Part shown: piece by piece, positions 1-8,436 of the stretch
How positions within the stretch are numbered: the stretch's first letter is position 1
How the letters are laid out: the number at the start of each line of letters is the position of its first letter
NCBI GenBank assembly: GCA_022565155.1
Contig: JADFKB010000017.1
Coordinates: forward strand, 1 to 35,699
Reading direction: 5' to 3'
DNA length: 35,699 bases
Origin: Chloroflexota bacterium
GTDB taxonomy: Bacteria > Chloroflexota > Dehalococcoidia > DSTF01 > RBG-16-68-14
Position numbers and translations under genes: made by a program
Notes under the pieces: generated by a model
Database searches by the model: none
Told to the model about the DNA's origin: nothing
The model's input: the letters and a program-made list of their open reading frames with translations, nothing else

Positions 1-75
1 CTACAGTCGAGCAAGATTCACGCCATCACTCGACCAGTATCTGAACAGGGCGATGCGATTACTTATGTCAAATAG
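1..75 (+). CDS. Possible C-terminal end of an upstream gene (partial)
   Basis: Reading from the first base, a frame stays open for 24 codons and ends at TAG, just before the putative prfA promoter. The visible tail ends in GDAITYVK. Third codon positions are less GC-rich than in prfA, so this may be chance. I do not recognise the product, and the rest lies outside the window. Confidence 0.25.
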   Translation, partial: LQSSKIHAITRPVSEQGDAITYVK

Positions 76-96
76 TCTCCCGCCTGCGCAGGCCGC

Positions 97-102
97 TATA
101 CT
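97..102 (+). promoter_or_regulatory. Putative -10 element for prfA
   Basis: TATACT lies 52 bases before the prfA ATG. I see no good -35 at normal spacing. The same hexamer recurs before several other genes in the window, which is the main reason for calling it. Confidence 0.4.
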
Positions 103-154
103 GCACCGAGTGGACGCCGCCCGGACGATTTTGCTCTAGTAGACGTGAGTTCTG

Positions 155-1234
155 ATGTCGCTATCCGAACGCCTAGCCGCAGTTGAACGCCGTTACGAAG
201 AGCTGACGGCGGAGATGAGCCGCCCGGAGGTCGCCGCCAACCACGAGCAGCTCGGAGCGCTCGCACGCGAGCGCGCGTCACTCACCACCGTCGTCGAGTT
301 GCACCGCGACTACCGTGACGTCGCCGCCGCGCTCGAAGGCGCGCGGTCGATTGTAGCGGAAGGTGGCGACGCAGAGATGGTTGCCCTCGCCAAAGATGAG
401 ATCGCCGAGCTGACAACACGCCACGCGCAGCTAGAGGATCAGATCAAGCGCGCGCTGCTGCCGAAAGACCCCCGCGACGAACGCGATGTGATCATCGAGG
501 TGCGCGCCGGCACCGGCGGCGACGAAGCCGCGCTCTTCGCCGCCGACCTCTACCGCATGTACAACCGCTACGCCGAAGACCGCGGCTGGAAGACCGAGGT
601 CGTCTCGGCGAACGAAACCGGCATCGGCGGCTTCAAAGAGATCGTCTTTGAAGTCCACGGCGATGGCGCCTACTCCCGCATGAAGTACGAGAGCGGCGTC
701 CATCGTGTCCAGCGCGTCCCCCAGACCGAGACGCAGGGCCGCATCCACACCTCCGTCGCCACCGTCGCCGTGCTTCCGGAAGCGCAGGAGGTGGAGATCG
801 AGATCGATGACAACGACCTGCGTGTCGATATCTACCACGCCAGCAGCCACGGCGGCCAGAACGTTCAGAAGGTCGCCTCCGCCGTCCGCATCACCCACGT
901 GCCTACCGGCATCGTCGCTAGCTGCCAGGACGAACGTTCGCAGATGAAGAACAGGGTGAAGGCGATGGCCGTGCTGCGCGCCCGGCTGCTCGATAAGAAG
1001 GTGCGCGAACAGGAGGCGCAGATCGCAGGCGAGCGCAAGGCACAGGTCGGCTCCGGCGGCCGCTCCGAGAAGATTCGGACGTATAACTTCCCGCAGGACC
1101 GCGTCACGGACCACCGCATCGGCCTCACGCTGCACAACCTGCCCGCGATCCTCGACGGCAAGATCGACGACCTGATCGACGCCGTCGCCACCAGCGAAGA
1201 AGCCAAGCAACTGGAGCAGCAGACGGCGGTGTGA
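155..1234 (+). CDS. prfA: Peptide chain release factor 1 (RF1)
   Basis: RF1 recognises UAA and UAG in the ribosomal A site and triggers hydrolysis of peptidyl-tRNA. The 359-residue length is normal for the family. The GGQ catalytic motif is at residues 233-235. The stop-codon recognition tripeptide is P189-Q190-T191, in the context HRVQRVPQTETQGRIHTS, which identifies RF1 rather than RF2 (RF2 carries SPF). The N-terminal 100 residues form the usual helical domain. The ATG start gives the expected N-terminus; the Shine-Dalgarno match is weak. The next gene, prmC, encodes the methylase that modifies the glutamine of GGQ, so the pair forms a functional unit separated by 52 bases. Confidence 0.97.
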   Translation: MSLSERLAAVERRYEELTAEMSRPEVAANHEQLGALARERASLTTVVELHRDYRDVAAALEGARSIVAEGGDAEMVALAKDEIAELTTRHAQLEDQIKRALLPKDPRDERDVIIEVRAGTGGDEAALFAADLYRMYNRYAEDRGWKTEVVSANETGIGGFKEIVFEVHGDGAYSRMKYESGVHRVQRVPQTETQGRIHTSVATVAVLPEAQEVEIEIDDNDLRVDIYHASSHGGQNVQKVASAVRITHVPTGIVASCQDERSQMKNRVKAMAVLRARLLDKKVREQEAQIAGERKAQVGSGGRSEKIRTYNFPQDRVTDHRIGLTLHNLPAILDGKIDDLIDAVATSEEAKQLEQQTAV

Positions 1235-1286
1235 GCCGCTGGGCCACACTTCTTTCCCCGGCTCGGCCGAGTGCGTTCCGCTTATC

Positions 1287-2177
1287 ATGCACCAAATGAC
1301 CTTGGCCAAGGCCCTACAGTCAGCCGCTACGCGCCTCCGCGCAGCCGGCATCGACGACGCGCAGCTCGAAGCGGAGCTGCTGCTGCGCCACGCCCTCGGC
1401 GTCAGCCGCGAGCAGCTCTTCGTTCGGCTGCAGGAGCGGATGCCTGCCGGCATAGTGGAACACTACGACGCGCTCCTAACGCGGCGACTCGCCCGCGAGC
1501 CGTCGGCCTACATCACCGGCCATCGGGAGTTCTATGGCCTCGACTTCGCCTGCTCCCCCGACGCGCTGATCCCGCGGCCGGAGACAGAGCTGCTGGTCGA
1601 AACAGCGATCGACTGGACGCGGCGGCGGGCAGAAGGCAACGCGCGAACAGCCACGACCCTCGATCCGCTACCCCTTCTCGCCGACATCGGTACCGGCTGC
1701 GGCGCGATCGCCGTCGCGCTGGCCGTGCACCTGCCCGGCGCTCGCATCGTCGCCAGCGACACCTCCCCGCCGGCGCTGCGATTAGCGCGCCGAAACGCCG
1801 AAGCTCACGACGTGGCCGAACGCATCGACTTCGTCCAGATGTCGCTGCTATCGGGTCTGTGCGGACGGTTCGGCCTGATCGTCGCCAACCTGCCGTACAT
1901 CCCCAGCCGCACGTATTCCAAGCTGCCGCCGGAGATTCGCGAACACGAACCGCCATCCGCCCTCCGCGCCGGCCGGCGCGGAACAGCGCTCATCGAAGCG
2001 CTGTTGCCGCAGGCGGCTAGCCGCCTGCGGCCGGGCGGCCTGCTGTTGGCGGAGCATGCCTGGAACCAGGGCGGCCGCCTGCGCGACGCCGCCTGCGAGT
2101 CGTTCCCGATGGCGGCGATCAGCACGCGGCGCGACCTGGCCGGCCGCGAGCGGATGTTAGTGGTGCAAACGGAATGA
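1287..2177 (+). CDS. prmC: Release factor glutamine N5-methyltransferase
   Basis: PrmC/HemK uses S-adenosylmethionine to methylate the GGQ glutamine of RF1 and RF2. The N-terminal helical domain covers roughly residues 1-80 and contains the family motif around SAYITGHREFYG. The SAM-binding motif DIGTGCGAIAVAL starts at residue 133. The catalytic motif reads N201-L-P-Y, where most PrmC proteins have NPPY; NLPY is the form seen in KsgA-type methylases, so the substrate-binding asparagine is kept. A second in-frame ATG three codons later could be the true start; neither has an obvious Shine-Dalgarno. Its position directly after prfA supports the assignment. The gene converges with guaB3 after 25 bases. 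Confidence 0.93.
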   Translation: MHQMTLAKALQSAATRLRAAGIDDAQLEAELLLRHALGVSREQLFVRLQERMPAGIVEHYDALLTRRLAREPSAYITGHREFYGLDFACSPDALIPRPETELLVETAIDWTRRRAEGNARTATTLDPLPLLADIGTGCGAIAVALAVHLPGARIVASDTSPPALRLARRNAEAHDVAERIDFVQMSLLSGLCGRFGLIVANLPYIPSRTYSKLPPEIREHEPPSALRAGRRGTALIEALLPQAASRLRPGGLLLAEHAWNQGGRLRDAACESFPMAAISTRRDLAGRERMLVVQTE

Positions 2178-2202
2178 AGAGAAAACCGTTAGAACGCCAG
2201 CG

Positions 2203-3345
2203 TTAGCCCTGGGCACGCTGGATCTGCTTGCCTTCTGTCTTGATTGAAGGAGCGACGACCAGCTCCGCCTGCTGGAAGTCCCGAATCGCGCGCGCGCCGC
2301 ACATGCTCATCGCTGTGCGCAGCGCGCCGATCAGGTTCTCCGTGCCATTGGTGCGCGATGTCGGCCCGTGGATCACCTTCTGTAGCGTCGTATCGACACC
2401 GACTGGCACCCGCATGCCGCGCGGCAGGTCGGCGTTCGGCGTCGCCATGCCCCAGTGGTGGCCGCGGCCCGGCGCCTCTTCGCAGGCGGCCAGGATCGAG
2501 CCGAGCATGACGGCGTCCGCGCCAGCGGCAAACGCCTTGCAGAGGTCGCCACCGCTGCGAATGCCGCCGTCCGTGATGATCGGCACGTAGCGGCCACTCT
2601 CGCGGTAGTACTGATCGCGGGCGGCGGCGCAGTCCATCGTCGCCGTCACCTGTGGGACGCCGATGCCGAGCACTTCCCGGGAAGTACAGGCGGAACCGGG
2701 ACCGACGCCGACCTGAACCGCGGCGACGCCGGTCTCCATCAGCTCCTTGCATGCCCCAAAGCTGACGGTGTTACCAACAACCACCGGCATCGGCGCCATC
2801 TGCTCCACCAGCTCTGGGAACGTCAGTCCCTTCTCGCTGTACGAGTTGTGGCGCGCGGTTGTGACGGTCGATTGCACGACGAGCACATCGGCGCCAGCCT
2901 CCTTGGCGATTGGCGCAAAGGCTTTGGTGTTGGCCGGTGTACATGAGACGGCGCAGACAGCATCAGCCGATTTGATCTGCCGTATCCGCTCGCCGATAAG
3001 CTCCGGCTTGATCGGCGTTGCGTAGGCCCGTTGGAGCAGTCCCGTCGATTCCTCTTGTGAGGTAGCGGCGATCTCCTCCAGTACGCCGGCCGGATCCTCG
3101 TAGCGCGTCTGCACTCCCTCGAGGTTGAGGACCGCGAGCCCGCCGAGTTTCGAGAACACGATCGCGAACTCTGGATCAACAACGGCGTCCATTGCGGACG
3201 CCATAATTGGAAGCGCAAACTCAAGCTGGTCGATGCGGAAGGAGACTTCAGTCATCGCCGGATTTACGGTTAAATTGCCCGGTACAATCGCGACCTCATC
3301 GAAACCGTACGCCCGCCGCATCTGCTTCGCCTGTGGGACTGACAT
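2203..3345 (-). CDS. guaB3: IMP dehydrogenase family protein, GuaB3 type
   Basis: The protein is a TIM-barrel of the IMP dehydrogenase/GMP reductase family, expected to act in guanine nucleotide synthesis (IMP to XMP with NAD). The active-site loop reads GPGSACTSREVLG with the catalytic cysteine at residue 220. The phosphate-binding segments ITDGGIRSGGD and ADAVMLGSILA follow. At 380 residues it is about 100 shorter than classical GuaB: after the first barrel segment it continues straight through without the two CBS domains, as in the GuaB3 subfamily of actinobacteria, cyanobacteria and Chloroflexota. GMP reductase is the main alternative, but overall resemblance favours GuaB3. It is monocistronic, with 254 bases upstream before the divergent rsmI. 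Confidence 0.85.
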   Translation of the reverse strand: MSVPQAKQMRRAYGFDEVAIVPGNLTVNPAMTEVSFRIDQLEFALPIMASAMDAVVDPEFAIVFSKLGGLAVLNLEGVQTRYEDPAGVLEEIAATSQEESTGLLQRAYATPIKPELIGERIRQIKSADAVCAVSCTPANTKAFAPIAKEAGADVLVVQSTVTTARHNSYSEKGLTFPELVEQMAPMPVVVGNTVSFGACKELMETGVAAVQVGVGPGSACTSREVLGIGVPQVTATMDCAAARDQYYRESGRYVPIITDGGIRSGGDLCKAFAAGADAVMLGSILAACEEAPGRGHHWGMATPNADLPRGMRVPVGVDTTLQKVIHGPTSRTNGTENLIGALRTAMSMCGARAIRDFQQAELVVAPSIKTEGKQIQRAQG

Positions 3346-3551
3346 ACGCTACCTCCTCTTCTTCGGCCGGTACCCGTCCGCTCAGAGATAAGCGAATCGA
3401 GGCCGGCGGAAGCTACTCTGCCAGCAATCGAAGGTCCTGTCCAGTGGTATCACAGTTGCAATCAGCGTGAGGCACGTGTCTGATTTCCAGCACTCTACCA
3501 GAACCCTGCCCTACACGTCAACATTGGCTAGCCTGCGAATCCGAAAATTTG

Positions 3552-3557
3552 TATAAA
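3552..3557 (+). promoter_or_regulatory. AT-rich promoter-like stretch before rsmI
   Basis: TATAAA occurs in an AT-rich island about 45 bases before the likely rsmI start. The nearest -35-like hexamer, TTGGCT at 3524-3529, is 22 bases away, which is too far for a standard sigma-70 promoter. A second option is TATGTA at 3588-3593, six bases before the ATG. The exact element is undecided. Confidence 0.3.
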
Positions 3558-3599
3558 AAGATAGACGCATGGATAGTATCTAGGCGTTATGTAAACTAT

Positions 3600-4445
3600 A
3601 TGGGTGACCTCTATCTCATCGCCACCCCCATCGGCAACCTGGAGGACATCACGCTGCGCGCGCTCCGGCTGCTGGGCGAAGTGCCGCTCATCGCCGCCGA
3701 AGACACTCGCACCATCCGCAAGCTGCTTACCCGCCATGAAATCGCCGCGCCGAAGCTGCTCAGCTATACGGACCGTAACCGAAAGTCGAGAACCGCCGCC
3801 CTTCTCACCGCCCTCGAAGAAGGCGACATCGCCCTCGTATCGGAAGCCGGCACGCCGACGATCAGCGACCCAGGCGTTCACCTGGTCCAGGCTGCGCTCG
3901 CGGCCGGCCATCGCGTCGTGCCCATCCCCGGCCCGTCAGCAGTGATCGCTGCCCTGGCGGCATCAGGCCTGCCCACGCGTCGATTCCACTACCTCGGATT
4001 CCTGCCGCGCCAGCCGGGCCAGCGACGCCGGCTGCTGCGTGAGGCCGCGACCATCCCCGACACGCTCGTTGCCTTCGAATCGCCGCACCGGCTCCGCCAA
4101 ACGCTCACAGACTTAATCGAAGCGTTTGGAGATCGGCAAGTCGCCATCTGCCGCGAGTTGACGAAGCTGCACGAGGAGCTGTTCCGCGGTACGCCAACGG
4201 AAGCACTCGAACATTTCGCTCGACCGCGCGGTGAGTTCACGCTCGTCATCGAAGGCGCCGGTGGCACCAAACCTAAGCTGCAATCACCACCTGACATCGG
4301 CTTACAACTCCGCGAGTTGAAGCGCCAGGGCGTCCGCGCCCGCGACGCGGTGCGCCGGGTTTCGGAGAGCACGGGGCTGCCACATCGCCAGGTGTATAGC
4401 CGCTGGCTGGCGTTGGCGGACGAAGACGAGTCATCTGTCTCCTAG
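3600..4445 (+). CDS. rsmI: 16S rRNA 2'-O-methyltransferase RsmI
   Basis: RsmI methylates the ribose of C1402 in 16S rRNA using SAM. The N-terminus MGDLYLIATPIGNLEDITL is the family signature, followed by AAEDTRT, SEAGTPTISDPG (the SAM-binding loop region) and PGPSAVIAALAASGLP. The tetrapyrrole-methylase fold fills roughly residues 1-225, and a short helical C-terminal domain ends in RQVYSRWLAL. I start at the ATG preceding GDLYL, giving 281 residues. An upstream in-frame TTG would add 17 residues that do not look like family sequence. There is no Shine-Dalgarno before this ATG, so translation may be leaderless or weakly initiated. metG follows after 45 bases. Confidence 0.94.
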   Translation: MGDLYLIATPIGNLEDITLRALRLLGEVPLIAAEDTRTIRKLLTRHEIAAPKLLSYTDRNRKSRTAALLTALEEGDIALVSEAGTPTISDPGVHLVQAALAAGHRVVPIPGPSAVIAALAASGLPTRRFHYLGFLPRQPGQRRRLLREAATIPDTLVAFESPHRLRQTLTDLIEAFGDRQVAICRELTKLHEELFRGTPTEALEHFARPRGEFTLVIEGAGGTKPKLQSPPDIGLQLRELKRQGVRARDAVRRVSESTGLPHRQVYSRWLALADEDESSVS

Positions 4446-4458
4446 CTTCTCTCCGTGC

Positions 4459-4464
4459 TAGAAT
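4459..4464 (+). promoter_or_regulatory. Extended -10 promoter for metG
   Basis: TGC directly precedes TAGAAT, giving a TGn extended -10. The metG ATG lies 26 bases downstream, implying a leader of about 20 bases. A poor -35 (CTGTCT) sits 18 bases upstream. Confidence 0.45.
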
Positions 4465-4490
4465 AACCGCGCTGTTTTAGAAGACTATCC

Positions 4491-6173
4491 ATGACTGAAA
4501 AGATCTTCATCGGAGTCGCCTGGCCGTACGCCAACGGGCCGCTGCACCAAGGGCAGATGGTCGGCAGCTTCCTCCCCGCCGATTGCCTCGCCCGCTACCA
4601 CCGGCAGCGCGGCGATCGCGTGCTCATGGTCTCCGGCAGCGACCAATTCGGCACCCCGGTCACCGTCCGCGCGGAGCAGGAAGGCCGGACACCGCAGGCC
4701 GTCGTCGATGAGTATCACGAGAGCTTCGTCCGGTCGCTCGACTACATGGGCATCAGCATGGACCTCTACACGACAACGGGCACAACCAACCACCGCGAGA
4801 CTGTCCAGCGTATCTTTGCGAACCTGCTAGAAAGCGGCGACATCTACAAGCAGTCGATGACGCTCCTCTACTGCCCCAACGACAAACGCTTCCTGCCGGA
4901 TCGATACGTCGAAGGCGGCTGCCCCCATTGCGGCTTCGAAGGTGCCCGCGGCGATGAGTGCGAAAGCTGCAGCCGCGCGCTCGACGCACTGGAGCTCGTC
5001 GACCCGCGTTGCAAGCTCTGCGGCGCGACGCCGGAGCCGCGCGAGTCCGACCACTTCTTCCTGCGCCTCAGCGCCTACAGCGACAAGCTGCGTGAGTGGA
5101 TCTCGCAGCAGGCGCACTGGCGCAAGCACGTCGTCAACTTCAGCCTGGGTATCCTGAACGAAGGGTTGCGCGATCGCGCCATCACCCGCGACCTGTCCTG
5201 GGGCGTGCCGCTGCCGACCGATGCATTGGGCGAGGGCAAGAGCATCTACGTCTGGTTCGAGAACGTGCTCGGCTACCTCTCCGCAGCCAAGGAGTGGGCG
5301 CAGCAGCGCGGCGAGCCGGACGCCTGGCGCGAGTTCTGGCAGGACCCGGCCTGCCGCAGCTACTACTTCGTCGGCAAAGACAACATCTTCTTCCACGTCC
5401 TCAGCCTGCCGGTCACGATCATGGCCTACGGCAGCGGCGACGATGCGCCGCTAAACCTGCCGTACGATGTGCCCGCCAACCACTACAGCAACGTCGCCGG
5501 CGCAAAGGCCTCCGCCAGCCGTAACAGCGCCATCTGGATCAACGACCTGATCGGCCGCTACGACCCGGATGCAGTCCGCTACTATCTCTGCGCTACGATG
5601 CCCGAGACATCCGACTCGGACTTCACGTGGAAGGACTTCGTCGCGCGAAACAACAATGAACTCGTCGCCACCTGGGGTAACCTGGTCAACCGGACGCTGA
5701 CACTCACCTACCGGAACTTCGACGGCTGCGTGCCTGATCCGGGCGAGCTCGATGAACGCTCGCTTCAGCTCCTGCAGCAGGCCGAATCCAGGCTCGCGGA
5801 AGCGGGCGAGCAGCTAGACGCCTGCCACTTCCGCGCCGCTCTCGCGACGGCGATGGCGCTGGCTCAGGAGACGAACCGCTTCCTGGACGAGACCGCTCCC
5901 TGGAAGTCGCTGCCCGACGACAAGGACAATGCGGCTCGCAGCCTCTACACGGTGATCTGCGCGATCAACGTCCTCAAGATCGCTCTCTCGCCGTTTCTGC
6001 CCTTCACCTGCGACAAGCTCCACACCTACCTCGGCTACAGCACGCCGCTGAGCGAAAGCGGTTGGGCGCTGGTCCGGCCGCCCGCCGGCCAGCGGCTGGC
6101 CGAGCCAGCGCCGCTCTTCACGAAGCTGGAAGCTGCCGTCGTCGACGCCCAAGAGGAGCGGCTGGCATCGTGA
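4491..6173 (+). CDS. metG: Methionyl-tRNA synthetase with altered HIGH and KMSKS signatures
   Basis: This class I synthetase charges tRNA-Met. The start IFIGVAWPYANGPLHQG, the SGSDQFGTPV segment, the zinc-knuckle insertion (Cys pairs 144/147, 157/160 and 174/177, plus C128) and the anticodon-binding helices after residue 390 are all typical. The 560-residue length fits a form without the C-terminal tRNA-binding domain. Two catalytic signatures are unusual: the HIGH element is H19-Q-G-Q22, so the second histidine is glutamine, and the KMSKS loop reads K339-A-S-A-S343, so the second lysine is alanine (KFSTS-like variants lacking it exist in other lineages). The stop overlaps the GTG of tatD, so the genes are translationally coupled. 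Confidence 0.95.
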   Translation: MTEKIFIGVAWPYANGPLHQGQMVGSFLPADCLARYHRQRGDRVLMVSGSDQFGTPVTVRAEQEGRTPQAVVDEYHESFVRSLDYMGISMDLYTTTGTTNHRETVQRIFANLLESGDIYKQSMTLLYCPNDKRFLPDRYVEGGCPHCGFEGARGDECESCSRALDALELVDPRCKLCGATPEPRESDHFFLRLSAYSDKLREWISQQAHWRKHVVNFSLGILNEGLRDRAITRDLSWGVPLPTDALGEGKSIYVWFENVLGYLSAAKEWAQQRGEPDAWREFWQDPACRSYYFVGKDNIFFHVLSLPVTIMAYGSGDDAPLNLPYDVPANHYSNVAGAKASASRNSAIWINDLIGRYDPDAVRYYLCATMPETSDSDFTWKDFVARNNNELVATWGNLVNRTLTLTYRNFDGCVPDPGELDERSLQLLQQAESRLAEAGEQLDACHFRAALATAMALAQETNRFLDETAPWKSLPDDKDNAARSLYTVICAINVLKIALSPFLPFTCDKLHTYLGYSTPLSESGWALVRPPAGQRLAEPAPLFTKLEAAVVDAQEERLAS

Positions 6174-7030
6174 CTCTCCGCCTCTTCGACAGCCACTCCC
6201 ACGTCCAGCTATCGCAGTTCGACGGCGACCGTGACGCGATGCTCGGACGCGCGCGGGCCGCCGGCGTCACCGGCATGCTCGTCCTCGGCACAGACGTCGC
6301 CTCTTCGCAGGCCGCGATCGCCCTGGCCGAAGCGGAGCCCGGCGTCTATGCGGCGGCGGGCTGCCACCCCCACGACGCCCAGCACATGGACGCCGATTCG
6401 ATGTCGGCGCTCGCCGAGCTGGCGCGCCACCCGCTCGTCGCCGCCGTCGGCGAGATCGGCCTCGACTTCTACCGCAACTTCTCCCCGCACGACAAGCAGA
6501 TCGAGGTGTTCCAGCAGCAGTTGGAGACGGCGGCCGAGGTAGAGAAGCCTATCGCTGTCCACTGCCGCGACGCAAACGATGCGCTCTTTCCCATCATCGA
6601 ATCGTGGTCGCGGAGGCAAGGCGGCCGCCTGCCTGACGGACGGCCGCTCGGCGTCATGCACTACTTCAGCGGCGACACCGAACTGGCGGAGCGATACGTG
6701 GAGTTGGGCTTCGTCATCTCCATCCACTGCTCCGTCACCTATCCAAACGCCAACACACTCCAGGCCGTCGCCCAACAGCTACCGCTCGACGCCATGGTCA
6801 TCGAAACGGACAGCCCGTACGGCCCGCCGCAATCCAGGCGCGGCCAGCGTAACGAGCCGGGCTACCTCAGCGAAGCGGTGGCTGCGGTCGCAGAGCTGCG
6901 CGACGAATCGATAGAGCAGATCGCCGCCGCAACAACCGAGACAGCGCTTCGGCTCTTCTCTCCAGTATCTACAGCGGCAACGAGTCCGGCGCTCGGCAGC
7001 GCCAGAACGGCAGGGAGGAGCGCGCCATGA
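6170..7030 (+). CDS. tatD: TatD-family metal-dependent DNase
   Basis: TatD proteins are TIM-barrel metallohydrolases with 3'-5' exonuclease/DNase activity. The metal-binding signatures are in order: DSHSHVQL near residue 5, GEIGLDFYR around residue 92, HCRDAN, HYFSGD, and ETDSPYGPP with the final catalytic aspartate. I start at the GTG that overlaps the metG stop (GTGA), because GAGGAG lies 11 bases upstream and the protein then begins directly with the first beta strand, giving 286 residues. A longer upstream frame inside metG would add 36 arginine- and alanine-rich residues unlike the family. The stop overlaps the next ATG (ATGA). Confidence 0.92.
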   Translation: MTLRLFDSHSHVQLSQFDGDRDAMLGRARAAGVTGMLVLGTDVASSQAAIALAEAEPGVYAAAGCHPHDAQHMDADSMSALAELARHPLVAAVGEIGLDFYRNFSPHDKQIEVFQQQLETAAEVEKPIAVHCRDANDALFPIIESWSRRQGGRLPDGRPLGVMHYFSGDTELAERYVELGFVISIHCSVTYPNANTLQAVAQQLPLDAMVIETDSPYGPPQSRRGQRNEPGYLSEAVAAVAELRDESIEQIAAATTETALRLFSPVSTAATSPALGSARTAGRSAP

Positions 7031-7995
7031 CCGTGGCTTCAATCCATGAACCGGTCCAGCAAGAACTTGCTCAGGTAGAAGCGACGATCGCGAAGGTCAC
7101 TCGCTCGGAGATCCCTCAAGTGCAGCAGATGCTCCAGCACGTCCTCTCCGCAGGCGGCAAGCGGCTGCGGCCCACGGTGGCACTATTGGCCGGCCGCTTC
7201 GGCGAACACCGTCCGGAGTACCTCGTCCCGCTTGCGGCATCGATCGAGCTGCTGCATACGGCCACGCTCGTCCACGACGACGTGATCGACGACTCAGACA
7301 CCCGCCGCGGCCAGCCCACCACTAACTCCCGCCACCATAACGCCAGCGCCGTCATGCTCGGCGACTACATGTTCGCCCACGCTGCGGAACTGATCTGCCA
7401 CACGGAGAGCATCGAGGTGGTGAAGCTCTTCTCGCGCACGCTGCTAGCGATGGCCGGCGGCGAGTTGACCCAGGACATGGCCGCTTACGAGTACGGCCAA
7501 GACACCATGCAATACTTCCACCGCATCGCAGGAAAGACGGCTTCCCTCTTCGCCACCTCAGCCGAAGGCGGCGCAATGGTCGCCGGCGCGTCCGACGAGT
7601 GGATCGCCGCCCTGCACGACTACGGCGAGAACCTCGGCATGACCTTCCAGATCGTCGACGACATCCTCGACTTCGAGGGCGACGAATCGGAGCTGGGCAA
7701 GCCCACCGGCAGCGACCTCATGGCAGGCACCTTGACGCTGCCATCGCTGCTGCTCATGCAGCGCCATCCGGACGACAACCCCGTCAAGAAGCTCTTCGCC
7801 GATGCGTCGAACGGTCGCGAGCACCTGGCCGACGCGATCTCGATGATCCGGAACACCGACATTCTCGAGGAATCGTACAAGGTGGCGAAGGACTTCCGCG
7901 ACCGCGCCGTCGCCTCGCTGGAAGTGCTCCCGGACACCGCCGACCGCGCCGCCCTGATCGACATCGCCGACCACGTGATGGAACGCCGGTCTTAG
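7027..7995 (+). CDS. Polyprenyl diphosphate synthase (trans-isoprenyl chain elongation)
   Basis: The enzyme condenses isopentenyl diphosphate with allylic diphosphates to build an all-trans prenyl chain, probably the quinone side chain. The first aspartate-rich motif is D84-D85-V-I-D88 and the second is D211-D212-I-L-D215; GGKRLRP near residue 45 binds diphosphate. The 322-residue length is typical of long-chain (hexa- to octaprenyl) synthases, although chain length cannot be read with confidence from the sequence. It overlaps tatD by four bases. A quinone-tail enzyme fits with the quinone-reducing complex I encoded further along the window. Relatives are called IspB, HepT or SdsA. Confidence 0.92.
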   Translation: MTVASIHEPVQQELAQVEATIAKVTRSEIPQVQQMLQHVLSAGGKRLRPTVALLAGRFGEHRPEYLVPLAASIELLHTATLVHDDVIDDSDTRRGQPTTNSRHHNASAVMLGDYMFAHAAELICHTESIEVVKLFSRTLLAMAGGELTQDMAAYEYGQDTMQYFHRIAGKTASLFATSAEGGAMVAGASDEWIAALHDYGENLGMTFQIVDDILDFEGDESELGKPTGSDLMAGTLTLPSLLLMQRHPDDNPVKKLFADASNGREHLADAISMIRNTDILEESYKVAKDFRDRAVASLEVLPDTADRAALIDIADHVMERRS

Positions 7996-8010
7996 GCATA
8001 GGCGCGTTGC

Positions 8011-8016
8011 TATACT
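8011..8016 (+). promoter_or_regulatory. Extended -10 promoter for the FmdB-like gene
   Basis: TATACT preceded by TTGC forms a TGn extended -10. Predicted transcription would begin near 8023, immediately at the GGAGG Shine-Dalgarno of the downstream gene. Confidence 0.45.
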
Positions 8017-8037
8017 GACAGCCGGAGGTACCTGCGC

Positions 8038-8337
8038 TTGCCCATCTACGAGTACGCCTGCATGGACTGCAAAAAGATCGTCAGCGTCTTGGTGCGCAAC
8101 ATGAATTCGCCCGGCCAGCCCCACTGCCCAACATGCGACGGTACCGAACTGCACCGCGTGATGAGCAGCTTCGCCTTTCACCTGTCGATGATCAGCAAGC
8201 TCGATCAGCTTGACCCCAAGTACGACAAGATGATCGACGCCTCCAACCCCGACCTCGCGTTCGACAACCTGGTCAAGCAGTACGGGCTTGATCGGCCTGT
8301 CCCCAAGAGCGATCCCAACCTGCCGAAATTAGGTTAG
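8038..8337 (+). CDS. FmdB-type zinc ribbon protein
   Basis: A 99-residue protein that begins MPIYEYACMDC and has a second CPTC pair at residues 31-34, forming a single zinc ribbon characteristic of the FmdB/CxxC_CxxC_SSSS family; MSSF follows as expected. The remaining 55 residues look largely helical and have no recognisable domain. The start is TTG, chosen because GGAGG lies nine bases upstream and MPIYEY is the conserved N-terminus. The family is proposed to have regulatory or metal-linked roles, but its function is not established. It follows the prenyl synthase by 42 bases and may also have its own promoter. Confidence 0.85.
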   Translation: MPIYEYACMDCKKIVSVLVRNMNSPGQPHCPTCDGTELHRVMSSFAFHLSMISKLDQLDPKYDKMIDASNPDLAFDNLVKQYGLDRPVPKSDPNLPKLG

Positions 8338-8372
8338 CCACCGGCGCGACTAGCCCCGGCCGCAGATCTCAT

Positions 8373-8386
8373 CCACGGCGCCGTGG
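8373..8386. terminator. Perfect 14-bp palindrome between convergent genes
   Basis: CCACGGCGCCGTGG is self-complementary and lies between two convergent FmdB-like genes. It could fold on either transcript, but no T-run follows on either strand, so a terminator role is only suggested by position. Confidence 0.3.
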
Positions 8387-8436
8387 GCGCTGGAGGTGTG
8401 TTTACGGTATCGCGTAGCTGTGGAGCGACGCGTTGC

